A stretch of 64,000 bases of DNA from Zerene cesonia (Eukaryota > Arthropoda > Insecta > Lepidoptera > Pieridae), in the NCBI RefSeq assembly GCF_012273895.1, contig NC_052114.1, positions 7,359,927-7,423,926 on the forward strand, in the 5' to 3' direction. Below are positions 1-36,000 of this stretch, one piece after another. The notes under the pieces are model-generated. The model worked only from the letters and a program-made list of their open reading frames with translations. It was not told where the DNA came from and searched no databases. The number at the start of each line of letters is the position of its first letter. Position 1 is the stretch's first letter. Position numbers and translations under genes: made by a program.

Positions 1-2226
1 ATGTACAATTCGGTACACAGTTTGTGCTTTGAAATGAATTACAAAAGGTATGATCGTTCTTCATTTTAGAATGAATTCAGAGCAATTTTTACGCATTTAC
101 GATTACGTTAAATCTGGTCTATACAGGAGGCATTGTTATTTCAGTGATCTTAGCCTTTCTCGTTATTAATAAAACAAGAACTTGAGAAATCTTGAAAATT
201 ATTTAGAATTTCGAGCTACCATTTGCATTGTATATTACAATTTACAATTTACAATCATGTAAATAACACATTTTTTTTATTAACAACGAAAAATTTTTTT
301 CTGAAACCTCGCCGAGTCCGAACCTATACGGCAAACATTTTAAATGTAAAATTACAACTTTCACAGTTAAAAGTGCAGGTGCAAAATGATATAAAACTTT
401 CATTTCGCACGCGTAGAGACAACAAATGTTACAAGCGTACGTACACTAACTATACACAATATTTTTTTGGAACGTTAACAAAAATTCATACGCTGTTTTT
501 CAGGTGTGAAATCAATTGAATTTTCAACGTTAGTGTTAGCTGAGTTAACACCTAATACTCATATATTCAGAATATTTACGGAGTGTTCCTAAAAACATTC
601 AATTTATTTTTGAAGTATTAAAGCTAAAACATTCAGTGCAGAATCAAAGCGATTAAAATTAACAAATATCTAAATGCCCACAATTTGCTCATGATAAAAA
701 TGAAAAATTTAAATGTGTGTGGTGATAGAATTTAAGAGTATACAAATACGTCATGATTGTTATCAAAATTGTTTGTGTTCAAGTCTACATATTATAACAC
801 GATTAATATCTATTTCTTGTTAAAACATAATCACTTTAACTGCCACTTCGCATACTATAATATGAATAACGAAAATTTATTACTCATCGTAGTAGGTACA
901 ATTTCCAACCAATTTCCATATCGTTAGTAACGGTACAATAAATCTAGTTTTATAAATTACAGGTACGTATAACGTATGAGCCTTGTCTAAAATGATACAA
1001 TATGTTTATATCGCATACCATCAATATCTGAAATGAGCCATCGCTAAGACGCGAACGAAACATATTTCGTGAAGGGCGGGAAATCCTCAATAACGCTACG
1101 AATATGACAATTCGGTGAGATCAATTTGCGTAGAAACAATCCCGAATGTATACCAGTTTAGAATATTGGCTGTTAGTGGTAAAAGGTTGCGGGCTTTGAA
1201 TAACGTCCAAAACAAAAACACAGCGCTGACTATACAATATATTAAATGCGGTGGATAATATCTGTTTTCGATACGGGCAACCCTAATTGCGGTTCTTATT
1301 TTGTGTACAAACTTTGTTATCCCTTGTGTATTTTTAAAAATACCACGCAAACGAATTTTGTGTAAAAATTTTATTTGTAGCGAATGTATTTTTTGCTGAT
1401 TGTTTTTTAAAAGTATGATTTGGAAATCACGAGGTCTGTTTTCATATATTTCCTTTGTCTATCCAAATATTTATTTGCTATATTTTAGTCGTTGTTTACT
1501 TTGGAATGATATATTGTTACTTGATCCGCATCGTACCTACGAATGGAAAAATAACTGCGTTCGTTTCGGAGTTTATTCTGACGGCCTACAGTTTTTGCAT
1601 TGTCAAAATGATTAGGTACGGTTTCTGTTAGCTTTCCAGGAATTCCTACATTTTTTACGCCCACTGTGCCGCCTGTTCGTATACAGTCACTTTGTATGTG
1701 GCGGTCGTAATACCACAATTTTTGTCACTTAGTAATCTCATGAAGCAGCTTTCGCGTTCAAAGCTTATACTTAAACGAAATTCATAAAGATTCTATTACA
1801 GCTTATAGTTTAGCAGTATGCTCGTTACCTTTTACCGTGGTTGTCTGGAAGAGATCACTTCTAAGTGATAAGGCCGCCAAACAAATTGTACGCTTTATTT
1901 TACTCATTATTATTATTATCTCTAAGTTTCCTTCTATGTACAATGTTGTTGAAGAGTTAAATAAATAAATAATAAATACATCATTTCCTTGTTAATTTAA
2001 TTTCAACGTCAATTCACTTATTTAGTAAGTATGCTTAAAGATCATACATAAAATTACTTACGTCCATTAAATAATGTGAAAGGAATTTCTTATTCTGTAA
2101 AAGTAAAAACCATAACAAATGTAACCCAATAAACTACTATAACTAAAGTTAATCGTATCACAGCGATAAGGAAATAATTATGAACGTGTCATATTCCAAC
2201 TAATTGAGGCGAGGCCCGTCCCACAG
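1..2226 (+). other. Intron upstream of sfl exon a (window starts inside it)
   Basis: No sequence matching the upstream part of the deacetylase domain is visible, so the previous coding exon lies before base 1. The open frames here (for example 1096-1350 and 1400-1615) are short, AT-rich and resemble nothing I know. The only identified content is a LINE tail at 1838-1978. Confidence 0.75.
1838..1978 (+). mobile_element. LINE 3' UTR remnant
   Basis: The phrase TTGTCTGGAAGAGATCACTT, then GTGATAAGGCCGCC, and an end in AGAGTTAAATAAATAAATAA, is the recurrent 3' end of a lepidopteran non-LTR retrotransposon family. No reverse transcriptase coding sequence remains next to it, so this is a 5'-truncated insertion. 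The clade (RTE-like or CR1-like) cannot be assigned from the tail alone. Confidence 0.65.
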
Positions 2227-24208
<21,982 letters not shown>

Positions 24209-26007
24209 CACAACTCACAACCTGTGCGGTTGGAACAAACTCAAATAGTGCGCGCACTCGTCAAAGTGTGTGTTGTGACATTGTCTTAACGACTTCTGTG
24301 TACGAAATGGTTCATGTGCAAACTCGACCTTCGAACGGACAGTGTATATAAAAGATTCGGCTTAAAGCAATATAAGTTTGTATAGTTTATTAATACATTA
24401 ACCTCCTCTTATCTTGTAGGGACGAACCCATCGGGATAGTTATGCCTTAATAAGGCAACGTGTCCGCTCCATGTTATAAACTACGGGCGTCAAGTCGCAA
24501 TACGTAAATGTTTATGTGTCAATGTGAATGAAGACGATTTATAGTTCTATCTACGGATGTTGTATATTAAAGAGTTGTTCGTCTGATGTGCGAGTTTAGA
24601 TTTAGTTTTTTATACTTATGATTAAAATCATAGTTTGTTTTACTTGCCAGTTTCATTGACGCCGATGCTATATTGGTCTGGGTGCTATGACTTTAATGTG
24701 AAAATCTTGAGCCATTAGTTTTATGATTTAGATTTACCGTCGATTTAATTTCGTAAACTGTTTGGAACCATGGACAGCTGCATATTATCATAATTGTTTA
24801 AAATTAGTTACAAAAAAAACATGTAAAACATGTATTAACATTGTATACGCTTTTGATTTCTTGATATTTAATTGTTTGGCATAATTGGTAATTTTAAACT
24901 CGTAATATATTTTGATTCATCGTAATGTATTTCAATCAATGAAATTTATAGGCATATTATAGACAGCGCAGGAGACAGGCCTGTATCTTTGTAGAAAGAG
25001 AGAAAAGATCGCGGTTTTCATTCACATACTTACATTTACATAAACAAAAAAGTGAGATTCAACTAATTGTTGCGTCAAGAGAAGGAGAGATAAGGTTCCA
25101 CGATCTTCTCTCTCTTTCTAAATGTCAGGAAACTGCTTTCGAAGAGGCGTGTGCCTTGGCCTACTCTATCCGTAATATGAGATCTATGATGATGTTGCTG
25201 ATAATAAACTTTTCAATCGATAAATACTCTTGTTTTTATATAGTGTCATTCCATGAATTTGTCACACGCTTAGTAAGTATTTTTACAATGTTCGTACCTG
25301 ATGCTCTTAGTACATTTGTAGTTTATTGCCTCTAGTTGAATGGACATTATCTATGCCTGTGCCATAGACTAATCTATCAATTATTTTCTAGTGTAATGTA
25401 TTTGATTTGCCCCATCATTTTACCTAGAGGGAAGTCGAATTTGAACTCACAACTTAATCTGTGGTGTCAACCGCAGATGCGAGTATACTGTATAATGTTT
25501 TATAATATATTTTAGTATGTATAAATTTGTTAATATGTCTGTCTAAATGTGATTCAGTGTTCTATCACTTGTTTATTATAGCGAGTCCATTGTAATTTGA
25601 CGAGAATGCAATGTATGAGACACGATGTTAATAATATATTTTGATATGGCTGGATTTTAAAGATCGAATGACGTCTGTTTTCAGAGTTTACATAAGCAGT
25701 GTTGGTACTTAAACGAGTTGTTTTAACCAAAACATAGTTAGTTTAAATTATATGATGAGGTGAAAATAATAGAATATAAAGAATCAGATGTATGTATAAA
25801 GCGATTATTTCTCCTAAAGCTTTATAGATTTAGAGTTTATGTCTACTAATAAATGTTTGGAAAGACTATATAGATATGTTTTCTTTTAATATTCATTGAA
25901 TTTCAGCTTGTTCTACAGTTACAACTATTTGATACTGAATATTTTTATGTTAGCGAAATAAGTTGTACGTTTAATTTTTACCCAATTTTATGCTAAGAAA
26001 AAATAAA
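24209..26007 (+). other. sfl: Probable sfl 3' UTR, end uncertain
   Basis: There is no coding signal after the stop. Candidate polyadenylation signals are ATTAAA at 24566-24571 followed by a GT-rich stretch, and AATAAA at 25203-25208, 25848-25853 and 26002-26007. The first has the best downstream element. The last would give a UTR of about 1.8 kb. The sequence alone cannot choose between them, and more than one may be used. Confidence 0.5.
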
Positions 26008-26639
26008 AGCCTAATTTAATGTAATATTTTATCGTGAAATTATTTCTCACGGCTTGCGGGTTTAGTTTTTAGTAAAATCGTAATGTTTTTGTTGATATAG
26101 AACAAACGGACTAATGAAATCGGTTTTATATTTATATTATTATGATTTATTTATAATGGATATGAATATGTAAGTAAAAAGTCTCTGCTCGTCATTGATA
26201 CTAAGTATGTATACAGTACGCGATCTGATATAAAATGTATTTTTTTTTTCATTCGTCAGCAATTTATTGCCCTTTAAATGTGTTCTTATATGAAATTATT
26301 GCATCACTTATTTTATTAAAGAATATAATGTATATGTGTGTTTCAATTACCCTTTACTACCCACATTTCTTTGTAAATATTTAATATTGAACTATTAAGT
26401 ATCAAGGCTTAAGGCCTAATCCCTATATACTCCGTCTTCGCTTCTTAATAATTTTAATACTAATTGAAGATGAATTCGTTATAAAGTGTTGAAAGCTTAA
26501 GTCAAGATCAGTCAAATTCATGTAAGTTTCTTGCTGCTAATTAATCATAATTAATAGATATTTATGAATCCATACTAATATCACTAATATCAGTCTTATA
26601 CCATACAGTCATTTTGTTTCCATTCAAGTTTAAGAACGA
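26008..26639. other. AT-rich intergenic stretch after sfl
   Basis: The sequence is AT-rich. An ATTAAA with GT-rich sequence downstream near 26316 could be a very distal sfl polyadenylation site. Nothing else is seen. Confidence 0.5.
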
Positions 26640-26760
26640 TCAATACAGCGGGAACCGAGGGGCGAGACGCGCGAGGAAAGAGCCCGAGCAACATGATGGT
26701 GTACATGATGTTGTAGTAACAACATATTGAAAGCAGCTCGGGACACCGGTTAAGGGCTGC
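26640..26760 (-). repeat. Hairpin cassette, copy 1 (nested stem-loops)
   Basis: On the plus strand CCCGAGC (26683-26689) pairs with GCTCGGG (26736-26742), and inside it ATGTTGT (26708-26714) pairs with ACAACAT (26719-26725). On the minus strand both outer ends match the block at 63660-63735 (TCCCGAGCTGCT, and GCTCGGGCTCTTTC to CTCGCCCCTCG), while the loops differ. Confidence 0.6.
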
Positions 26761-26804
26761 CGCGCACATGCTTTCATATTTGTAGGTATCATTATATCAT
26801 ATCA

Positions 26805-27049
26805 TCTGGGATACTGGCCTACTATTAGGGTTCAGGTCATAATCTACCACGCTGACCACGTGCGGGTTGGCAGATGTCACATGACGTCGAACTTTTAATT
26901 GACATGTTGGGTTCCTCACGTAGTTTTCCCTTTCTTTTTCCCCCTTTTTTACCGTTTCGCGCAGTGGTGATGTTATCCACATACGCAGATAAATTTAAAA
27001 ATCAATTTCGCACGCTCGCCCGGTCTCGAACTAATCGATTTTGAAGTCT
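26805..27049 (-). mobile_element. tRNA-derived SINE, 5'-truncated, minus strand
   Basis: Read on the minus strand it has AGACTTCAAAATCGAT, a B-box-like AGTTCGAGACC (27022-27032), ATTTATCTGCGTATGTGG, ATAACATCACCACTGC, GTGACATCTGCCAACCCGCA, and an end of AATAGTAGGCCAGTATCCC. It aligns with the SINE at 63782 but lacks the A box and a few bases before the B box. The spurious 61-codon frame at 26797-26982 lies inside it. Confidence 0.7.
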
Positions 27050-29849
27050 GATTGTTATATATACATATGTTTTAATGTAGTGAGTAGTGTAAATGGTACG
27101 TAATACGGCTGACGTGACATATTGCAAATCATCATCTTGTGTTAACAAGGATGTTCGTTTTTATCATCACCATATAAGTGACTATTGTTGAGTTGTGACA
27201 ACAGCCACATTGCCTAGACGATTTGAGCTTTTACTCTGAAATCAAAGGCGTTGTAGTACTGAATGCATCTCTTTATACTATGATAGAACAATATTCAACT
27301 GTTAAACTATACCCAGAAGCACGGCGAGCTTCCAAATCTAATTCTATTTTAACCACAGGTGTACATGAAATATTCAAGTAGTCTATTTATAACCGAAATG
27401 ACTGTAACCGTTACAGATAAATAACAAAGGCTAACAGGTTTAAAGTCCACACTAAAAATTGACCAACATTTACTTTTTTGGGTGCATATCAAATGATAAA
27501 CATTAAAAATTCACATGCAATACTGCATAACGTACTAACACTATCTTTTTCAACGAAAAAATAGAAATTTTAAGATTAATGTTCACTCGTGGAATGCCTT
27601 TTGTTTTGACTGATCGATTTTATTTGTATCCCAATCAGCTTAGTTTTACTTAATTCCATTAATTAGATAATTATTTATAAATTAATTAGATAATTCCAAA
27701 ATAGATTTAATATTTTATCTTTTATTAGTTTTTACTAGCAGTCGCATTCGAATAGTTTTAACTACAACAAGGAGGCCATGGAATGCGGTAGGAACGCTTT
27801 AATAATTTTGGTGAATGATTATTAGACTTGATCTACCTTGCATTTATCATCCATATTTAAATATGGATGCCATGGAAATACTGGAAAATACCTTATCTTA
27901 TTGCTTGTTTATTCCACAAAAATATTAATTTGAACAGAATCCCTTATCAACTCCCTTAACAGAATACTTTCGAATGGTTTACAATAAGGTATTTTCCCTA
28001 ACGAGATCTTTGAACACCAGAAATATCAGTGCAAATGTATTAAAGTCTTTGTCATGGAAACCTCCCCTCAACATCTGTCAAATCTGATATCTAACTCGGC
28101 CTCTTTTCATTAAATTTAAATCTAAAGGTAAATTAAAGTCGATTTCACGCTACAAGAAGGGAACGGAAATTGCGAGCATTGACAATAAACTTTACGTAAA
28201 AGTAAACAAAATCATCGTTGAATATTGAAATTAAATATTCGTTGGGGAAATTTGCTTGGAAAACAACAAGAAAACACTAGAATTACAGATTATATTAAAT
28301 ATTGAATATTTCCGAGAACTATGGGCACCTGATGGACCTGTCTGGAACATTTCAAGTGTTTAGAAATAACATTGGTTATTTAAACTGTATATTATTTATG
28401 CTATATATTCTCATAAATGATACAATGTAGAATAATACAATAAAACCATATTTATAGGTTCTCAAAATTGCGGAAATACCGACTTTGAAACTGCGGTTTA
28501 TTGCAAAGCATTTTAAGAGATTGCGTCTCATTTCGCCAGGTTTACTCTGGGTAGCGATCACCGAAGAGAGTGCAATTTGAAACAAAATACACTCTAACCG
28601 CCCCCGAACGTCTTGAAAAATCTATTACTCGGGAACCGAATTGCTCACTGCTCCACGCTTGAAAATATTTAGCTTTTAACCATACCAATAAACCTTTGAA
28701 GGCTAGCCTTGGTAAGCACAAGCATTGATTCAATATATTACATTGATTTCTTTGAAATACATTTCGTTCTGTATAAACAGGTAAGATTAGAGTTCAAAGT
28801 CTTTTTCCTGCCACAGCGACGAGATTCTACTTAATAAATAGGAAAACTTTCATTCTAAGTGTTGATAATAGTATAGTCTGTTCTCTTATTTTCAAATTCG
28901 AATATAGTGTACATAATAATAAAATTACATATAAATTTTAAGGGATAGAAAAAATATAATATGAGACTGGCTACCCTTTTTTATATTCAAGTATTTGTAA
29001 TTCAAGTTTTTATATAAATAACACAAATTGTAAAAAGTGTACTCTTTTTTTTTCAACTCATTAAATCTAATACATAAAATTCCCGTGTCACAATTTTAGT
29101 TACTGGACTACTCCGAAACGCCTGGACCGATTCTTAGGAAATTTTTTGTGCTACTAAGTATTCATTCATTTCAGATTAATCATAAATACATTATATTCAC
29201 AACACATGAAGCAAGAACAATTTATAATTGGTAAGTTATTAATAAAAGTTTTTTAAATATAACCTATTTCCGAGACAGGTAAATATGGTGTACTGAATTT
29301 AACTAATTCGTTGTGTGTATATAAGAAAAACGATTGTATCATGCAAACTTAATTTTTAAATAAGCACGCACGTAGTGCTTATGTGTTGTGCACGCCAAGT
29401 ACCTACAATCATTGTGTTTTGCGTAGTTAGCCTTAAATTTCACCCTAGAAATACAACAAATTATAAAAACAGAATATCTAGCTATCATTTAATATGATAC
29501 CAAAAGTTTTAAAAAGGCTACGAAGTCAAATTTAATTAACAAACCAAGAATGGTAAACTAATAGGTTCTTACAGGTTATTAGCTTCAACCCGCCTTTAAT
29601 TACAACGCTAACTACTGAAGCTTACAAAGAACCGATGGAAGTGTGCAACCTGCGGACGCTATGACGGCTTTATCTTAAAATAACCGACAGTGATGGATGG
29701 TAAGTGCCAACATAATTCATTTATCCCCGATTAAGGGTCAACGCGATATCTACTCCACGTTTATCTGGAACCATAAGGCGCAATGGAAAAGAATTTCCCA
29801 ACGGTTGTAGTTTCTCAGCTTTTTAAAAGTTTTTTTAGTGACTGGTCGC
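27050..29849. other. Gene-free AT-rich stretch
   Basis: No gene or repeat is recognised. A 20-bp perfect palindrome lies at 27849-27868. Open frames at 28376-28733 are short and not protein-like. Confidence 0.6.
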
Positions 29850-30048
29850 GTACTTTAATAAAGCACTCTCAAGTCAGAGACTTTATGGTCTCCGCGAAAG
29901 AAAAAACATTAACATTTTTCCGAACAGTTATAATCTGGATGTTTTCAAGGCGAGAGTGAATAGGTTTCTCTCAAGCAGACATGTCACCACCTAGATCACT
30001 TCTACTTTCCATCAGGTAGACCTGTGGTCAAATGTCTGCTTGATCTAA

Positions 30049-30088
<40 letters not shown>
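29850..30088 (+). mobile_element. LINE 3' end with RT C-terminal remnant and 37-nt poly(A)
   Basis: One frame reads FPNSYNLDVFKARVNRFLSS and RHVTT before TAG, which resembles the last residues of the reverse transcriptase ORF of lepidopteran Jockey/CR1-like LINEs. The 3' UTR that follows has TTCCATCAGGTAGACCTGTG and GTCAAATGTCTGCTTG, and ends in an uninterrupted poly(A) at 30052-30088. Upstream the frame is broken, so only the tail was inserted or survives. The clean long poly(A) suggests a recent insertion. The 5' boundary is approximate. Confidence 0.65.
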
Positions 30089-30090
<2 letters not shown>

Positions 30091-33000
30091 ACTCACTCAG
30101 GACTATTTTAATTAGCGGATGTAATAACTTATAATTACGTGCACTGAAAACTTGCAAAATTCCCTCTCCGCTACTGCAGTATTAATTCGCTTACCGTTCT
30201 CTTTAAAAATACGTAAAATAAAATTTCATTGAAAAGATTTTACATAAAACGTTATTAAGTCTTCGTGTCGCTATAAAAATGTCTTGAAAGATGCAGCGGC
30301 GCACATTTGCATCTTCCAATTATGGGCGCAAGGTATTGTGCTGCATTCCTCACTCGACTCCAGATAATGTTTTATTTTTCAATACCCTAACCTTATTACG
30401 ATAAAGTCATATTCTCAGACGACGTTAAAACAGATTATTGGTAATTATTTATATACTTTGTATTTATAATATATGTGATTTATCTTTATTGAAAAGTAAG
30501 TGTAACAACACAACAAGCAGAAGACCCCATTAAGAGAACAAGCAGCGTTGAAAAGCACATTGGACGCATAATTACGAATTTCCAAATTAAACTGGAGTCT
30601 TTGTTAATTTGGGTTAACTTCTGGGTGAACAGAAAATTGCCGGCTATCGCGTAGAGCTAAATTCGTAGCACATCGTAGCTTCGTAGCCCGTTTGTACGCG
30701 CGTGCCCGATAACGCGATTTTGATGACTTCCCACGCCTTAACGCGATTTCCACTAAACCTATATTATTTGAAAGTCATTTCGTTTGCCCTTTAATTCTTA
30801 TTTCCATTTCCAGATGTTCGATATTTTTTCTTAACTTTGTGTTGTAATGCATTGTTAAATAAAACGTTAATCGATTTGTTTTTGTTCAATTTATTTATCT
30901 TTGTAGGAAAATGTGTATGTACATTTCATACGAGTATAAAAATTTGACTCTATATAATAAACACGATTATTTCCAGATACTAAATAACTACCTAAATTTG
31001 GACCGTACCAATAACGTGCTGACAATTGCTAAGTGTTCCCCAAAATGGCTGAATTAGTTTCGAAATGGTTTCAAATACGTTTAACCGCACGAAGGGCTGT
31101 TGCGAGTGAACTCCATTAACGACCTACGTACCTACCTTGAGGCGCAACCCGCCACGGACGTCCAACAAACAATATCTAAGTTGCTGTCGCTTTGTCGTAA
31201 TATTTGCCGCAACTCCAAAACTCCGAGCGAGTTTGAGCGACTTCTCAGGCTTATTACTATTTGTTTTACCCAGACTTGTCTACTTCTGACAAAGTAATTG
31301 TTTAATACTTATTTCGCCGTTTCAAAATGTTTGTGTTGTGGCTTTTACAGAGCTTATTACGCACATAGTGCTAAAGGGGACTTCACAAAAGGCGGTCCTT
31401 GGAAGAAACGATTGGAAAACCACATCGTTATACTAATGGAACGAGTACGAGTCATAGTAATGGATATAAGAAAGAAAATGTTGTCTAAGTTCAAATGTTG
31501 TACAGGACAATATTTCTACATTTCAATGATTTTTCCTCAGGCGGCCTGGAAGTAATCGTTGATGAGTGTTAGGTCGACTTTTATACTCCAAATGAACCGA
31601 AAGAAACCGAAAACAAATCTGTTATATTATTATACCTTATATTAAATATTTTACAAAATCAAAACCATTTTCTTAATATCTTATAATAAACAAGCACGTT
31701 ACATTAAAAATGTTTCACATCAACCATGGTACGTGATTTATCAACTCCCTCCACACAATACAGCAATGTTTTTCATAAAGCTTGACAGAGTTAAGTTATA
31801 AAGTAGATAATGAAAATGCTCGTTGAAATGATTGAGGCGTGCGACACAAGGCGTCGCTGAACGGCATGTGTTTACGTCGCTTTAAGTAAGAATAATGGCG
31901 AACATAAATCAGTGGCGTCTTCGTCTTTTGAATATTCACTTGAATAGAGGTCGGGTGCGGCGAGCGACCCGCGGGAGGACGAATAAACTGAAGTCACCGT
32001 TGTTATTGATAAATATGAACCTCGTATCTTGTTGTTGCTTCACACCTACATTACCTATATTTTGAGCTTTTGATACTTTGTGTTGCTCTTTTGTTTTCAC
32101 ATAACAATATATTGATAATGTGAATTACACTTTAATATGAATGAATATTTTAGTAGAAGATAGTGTAGTATGCGTGCACTAACTTCGACTTGACATTATT
32201 TTCACTTTTTGAAGACAGTTAATATTAAATATAGTTTATTTTACTATTCTTAATGGAAAATTTGTAATATACACATGTACGATTTTGAATATTTACTTTA
32301 CTTAGCAAATTGAACCGTACTATGAATGTGTCTTATAAAACTAGCTACTTTTCATCACCTAACCAGTTTTCATCACCAGACCCCTTATCGAGTGGACAGC
32401 CCATCTAGATAGATGTGAAGTTCTCATCAATACAAAATATTTAACCACAATCGCAAAGTGACTGCTGTAAATTATTGGTAAGATTCCTCATCAGTACTCT
32501 CTCTCTGGTCGTCTGAAGACCTTAATTAAATAGTAGTGCTTTAAAACACTTTATAGAGGAATTAATAAGGCAGTAGTCAACGATTCGAGAAGCCTACGAT
32601 TTTCGAAAGTTAACCTCATATAAATTTCTCTGGGATGCCATTATCAGATCTAGAATTTTTATTACATTTGGAATATCATTTTTTTTTTCACCTTTTCCAA
32701 CACAAAAAAACATCAAAACCGGTTTAGACGTAATCGTCTCAGAATACACAAAAAGTATGTATATACGGTCGAATTGAGCAACCACCTCCTCTATTTTTTT
32801 AGTCGGTTAAAATATAATTCTATAAACACACAAATTCCCATAATATAAACTTTACTAGTGGAATATAGAGAAAATGTATATTATCTTATACAAATTTTAC
32901 TTTATGTAAAATCCATCGCAACATGAATATTTTTCGTACAACGAACTGTTTGTTATATGAAGAACTTCAATAAAGAAGATAGTACATATTCCTAACAAAG

Positions 33001-36000
33001 GAGCTCTTATATTGCAAAACAATCATTATTAAAGAAAATGCAATTTCGCTGGTCCCTTCGAGGGTGAACTCTTATAAACATCGGCGGTTAAACTGTAGGA
33101 GGCGTAATCTCCCGAAAACATAAAAGCGTATAAAAACTTTAGTGTCCATAAATTTTGTCAATATACGCAAGGACGATACAAGTATTTTAACAGTGTGCCA
33201 GCTCTACTTGCTGACAAATACTTGCTGGCTAGGGTTTGGATAAGATTTATACAGTGAAACCTCCTCAAAGGATAGACTAAAACTATTTACGTCTCTGGAT
33301 ACATGCACAAATTGGAAGCAGCTGATATATTTAGGTGTAGATTGAAGACGACCGAAGCGAAAATATTATAAAATAGCTTAGTAAAATTATAGTTATGTTT
33401 TCCAATTAAATCTGAGGCGTCATAAATATGTATTACAGAATATTAACCGTATATGTGACACTCACGAAGGATCCAAATCTTTTTTTAATATAGGTTTATA
33501 GGGTTTAGTAGATATTAAACACTATTTAAAGCTCTAGAAAGCATTCGTAGGTATGTGGAAACTTTAGGAATTATTCAATGAATGAGGAATCCATTCGTGC
33601 ACCGAATTATCGGAAAACTGAAGCGTTCACTGAGACTTCCACTCTAGTATACCTACTTCCTTTAATCAGATGGAACCTGCCTCTTAGAGAAAATTAATTA
33701 CGTGCAAAGATTAACAGATAAAAACATACAGAGGCGAACAAAAGTATAAAGACACCATATTCTTTGTTGTGGATTAATAACAGGGATAAATCGAGAGCCG
33801 CGGAAATTGCAATTGTCTAAACGCCTTCAGCGAAACACTATTCTTTGTCCACCGCTCTTTGTTGCGCCTAGCAGTCTTCGTTAAAATTATTATTGTCTCT
33901 TGATTAAATGCTTTTAAAAGAGTAAAACTATGAGTCGTTTTATTTATGTTACGGGTAATTTTACTTCGTTTATTATCAGAGTCCAAGTACTGCTCATAAG
34001 TTCCCCTCACATACAATTACGGGAATTGGCGAAATTGTGAGCATTGTAAATTTATTTCTCTCAGAAAGAAAAATCCATTTAATGCGTGCTTAAATCATTT
34101 TTATTAACTTGAAAAAGGTTGGCCTTATTCAAAAAGGCTGACACAAGGATTTCTGAGATTTATTTTAAATTAGATTTTGCTAAATTAAATAAGGTTTTAA
34201 AAAAGTATATAAATATGGTACACCAATCGGTTTACCTAATTTATACATAGAATTTTATATTTCCAAACTAAAAACACTCAGTTCACCTAGTGAACGCCCC
34301 TTTTGGAAAAATTATATCATTTTTTTTTCTTTCAATAATGTCCCAAAACCGGTCATAGATTTTTGTAATGTTTTTGCTGTACTCTTTAAAACGTTTTTAG
34401 TTTTTCCTTTAAAATGTGTTCCATATATATGTCTTTAAACTAAACAATACATTTTATTTCTTAATAATATACTGAAACCAAGATAATGTAAGTATTGTAT
34501 ATGTTTGAAAATTAAAATATGTAAAATTGCACTATAAATAGTACCACTCAGGTACATATGAAAGACATATTATTTTGCTCTCAACAACGTCTATTAACAA
34601 TTAAATTTAAGTACAAAATATACAGGTAAACGTTTCCAGCGTAGCGTGCATATTCGTATTAAAAAGTTTAAATTTAAAAAATTTAAACAGATCCAAAGGT
34701 TTAACGAAACGGCAGAGAACAATATTACGGTAAAAGCACCATGTTTCACCGTAATCCCGACCGGATCTGCAGCTGAATTTTTTGTTTGCACAAAGTATTG
34801 GGACTTGGCCGATGCAGATTGTAAGCCTTTTAGCCAAAGAATCATGGTGACTACAACTCCGCAATAATTGGACTGCTGATTGACTCACTGCTTTCCCCTT
34901 TTTCTGTATTTCCACTTCGTTAGAGAAAACATGAATTGCTCTGCTCAAATTGTTGTTGTGTTTTGTTTACATGGGAATGATGAAGTACCAGCCATCATTT
35001 CATTTGTGTCACAATGTCCTTCGTTCGGTCTTTGAGCAAATCGAGGAAATACAAATTGATTTTATTCTTTAAATTACGATTGTATAATATTCAAAATTCA
35101 AAGTGCGGAATACGATAAATCATCATTTGAAACGACTAATTTCAGAACTTATTATTGCCGGAGTTTCACTTCGCTACGGTCAATAAAATATCCTAACATT
35201 ACGTACTTTTATAAGAGAAGTGATATTATAAATCTCGTTTACGAAAGGACGGACTGGGGAGCGTACCTTTTCGCAAACGCACATATAAATTTCTTGTGTT
35301 ATACTCTCCTAATTTTAAAAGAAGCTCTTGCAATTTTCTTTATGTAGTTCGCTTTGCTCCTATAAAATAAATTTAAGATGGTGTTTCATAATTCAACAGC
35401 AAACTATCTTAAAGGCTTGCATTATTCAATTAAAAGTAGCTTAAGTATGAAATGAATTTGCAAAGCTTCTCGATGTTTGAATAAGGCTAATGTTCTCTTG
35501 TTATTTGCTATAACTGTCACTCTATTCTGTTCTATTCAGCGATATCAAAAATAGGCGTCAAACATCTTCAATACTGGATACTTTTCAAACGACATCTAAA
35601 AAACGAAAGATGTTCCCAATTCAACTGGATTTTTTCGTACTTAATTCTATAACTTTGTGAATTTACATAGATTGACGTGCTTCTTTATGTGTTTAATAAG
35701 GAATTGTTGTCATTTGTTCCAATTTTAGAATTTCGCGTGGTATTTCTTCCCATTGACGTTCACTTACGGACGGACGGACACTTTGATAATATTTTAGTAA
35801 TAAAAATAATAAATGTAATATAATAAGGTACATGAGTATTATGGAGAGATAAAAATAATAAAATATAGTAATATATCGGTAGTACATACTTGTAGAAGGG
35901 TAAAAACAAATCACGAATATTGAAAAAATGTTTAAGTGATTGTAAAAATAGTTAACATAATATGATTCAACCTAACAAGATTGAATCAATACATATCCTA

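Noticed and set aside
2204..2226. In-frame extension upstream of sfl exon a
   Set aside because: These codons precede a good acceptor and do not match the family; they are intron.
26797..26982. 61-codon minus-strand frame
   Set aside because: It lies inside the truncated SINE.
31100..31555. Two frames back to back, considered as a gene split by a stop
   Set aside because: Neither part resembles a known protein and no splice or start context supports it.
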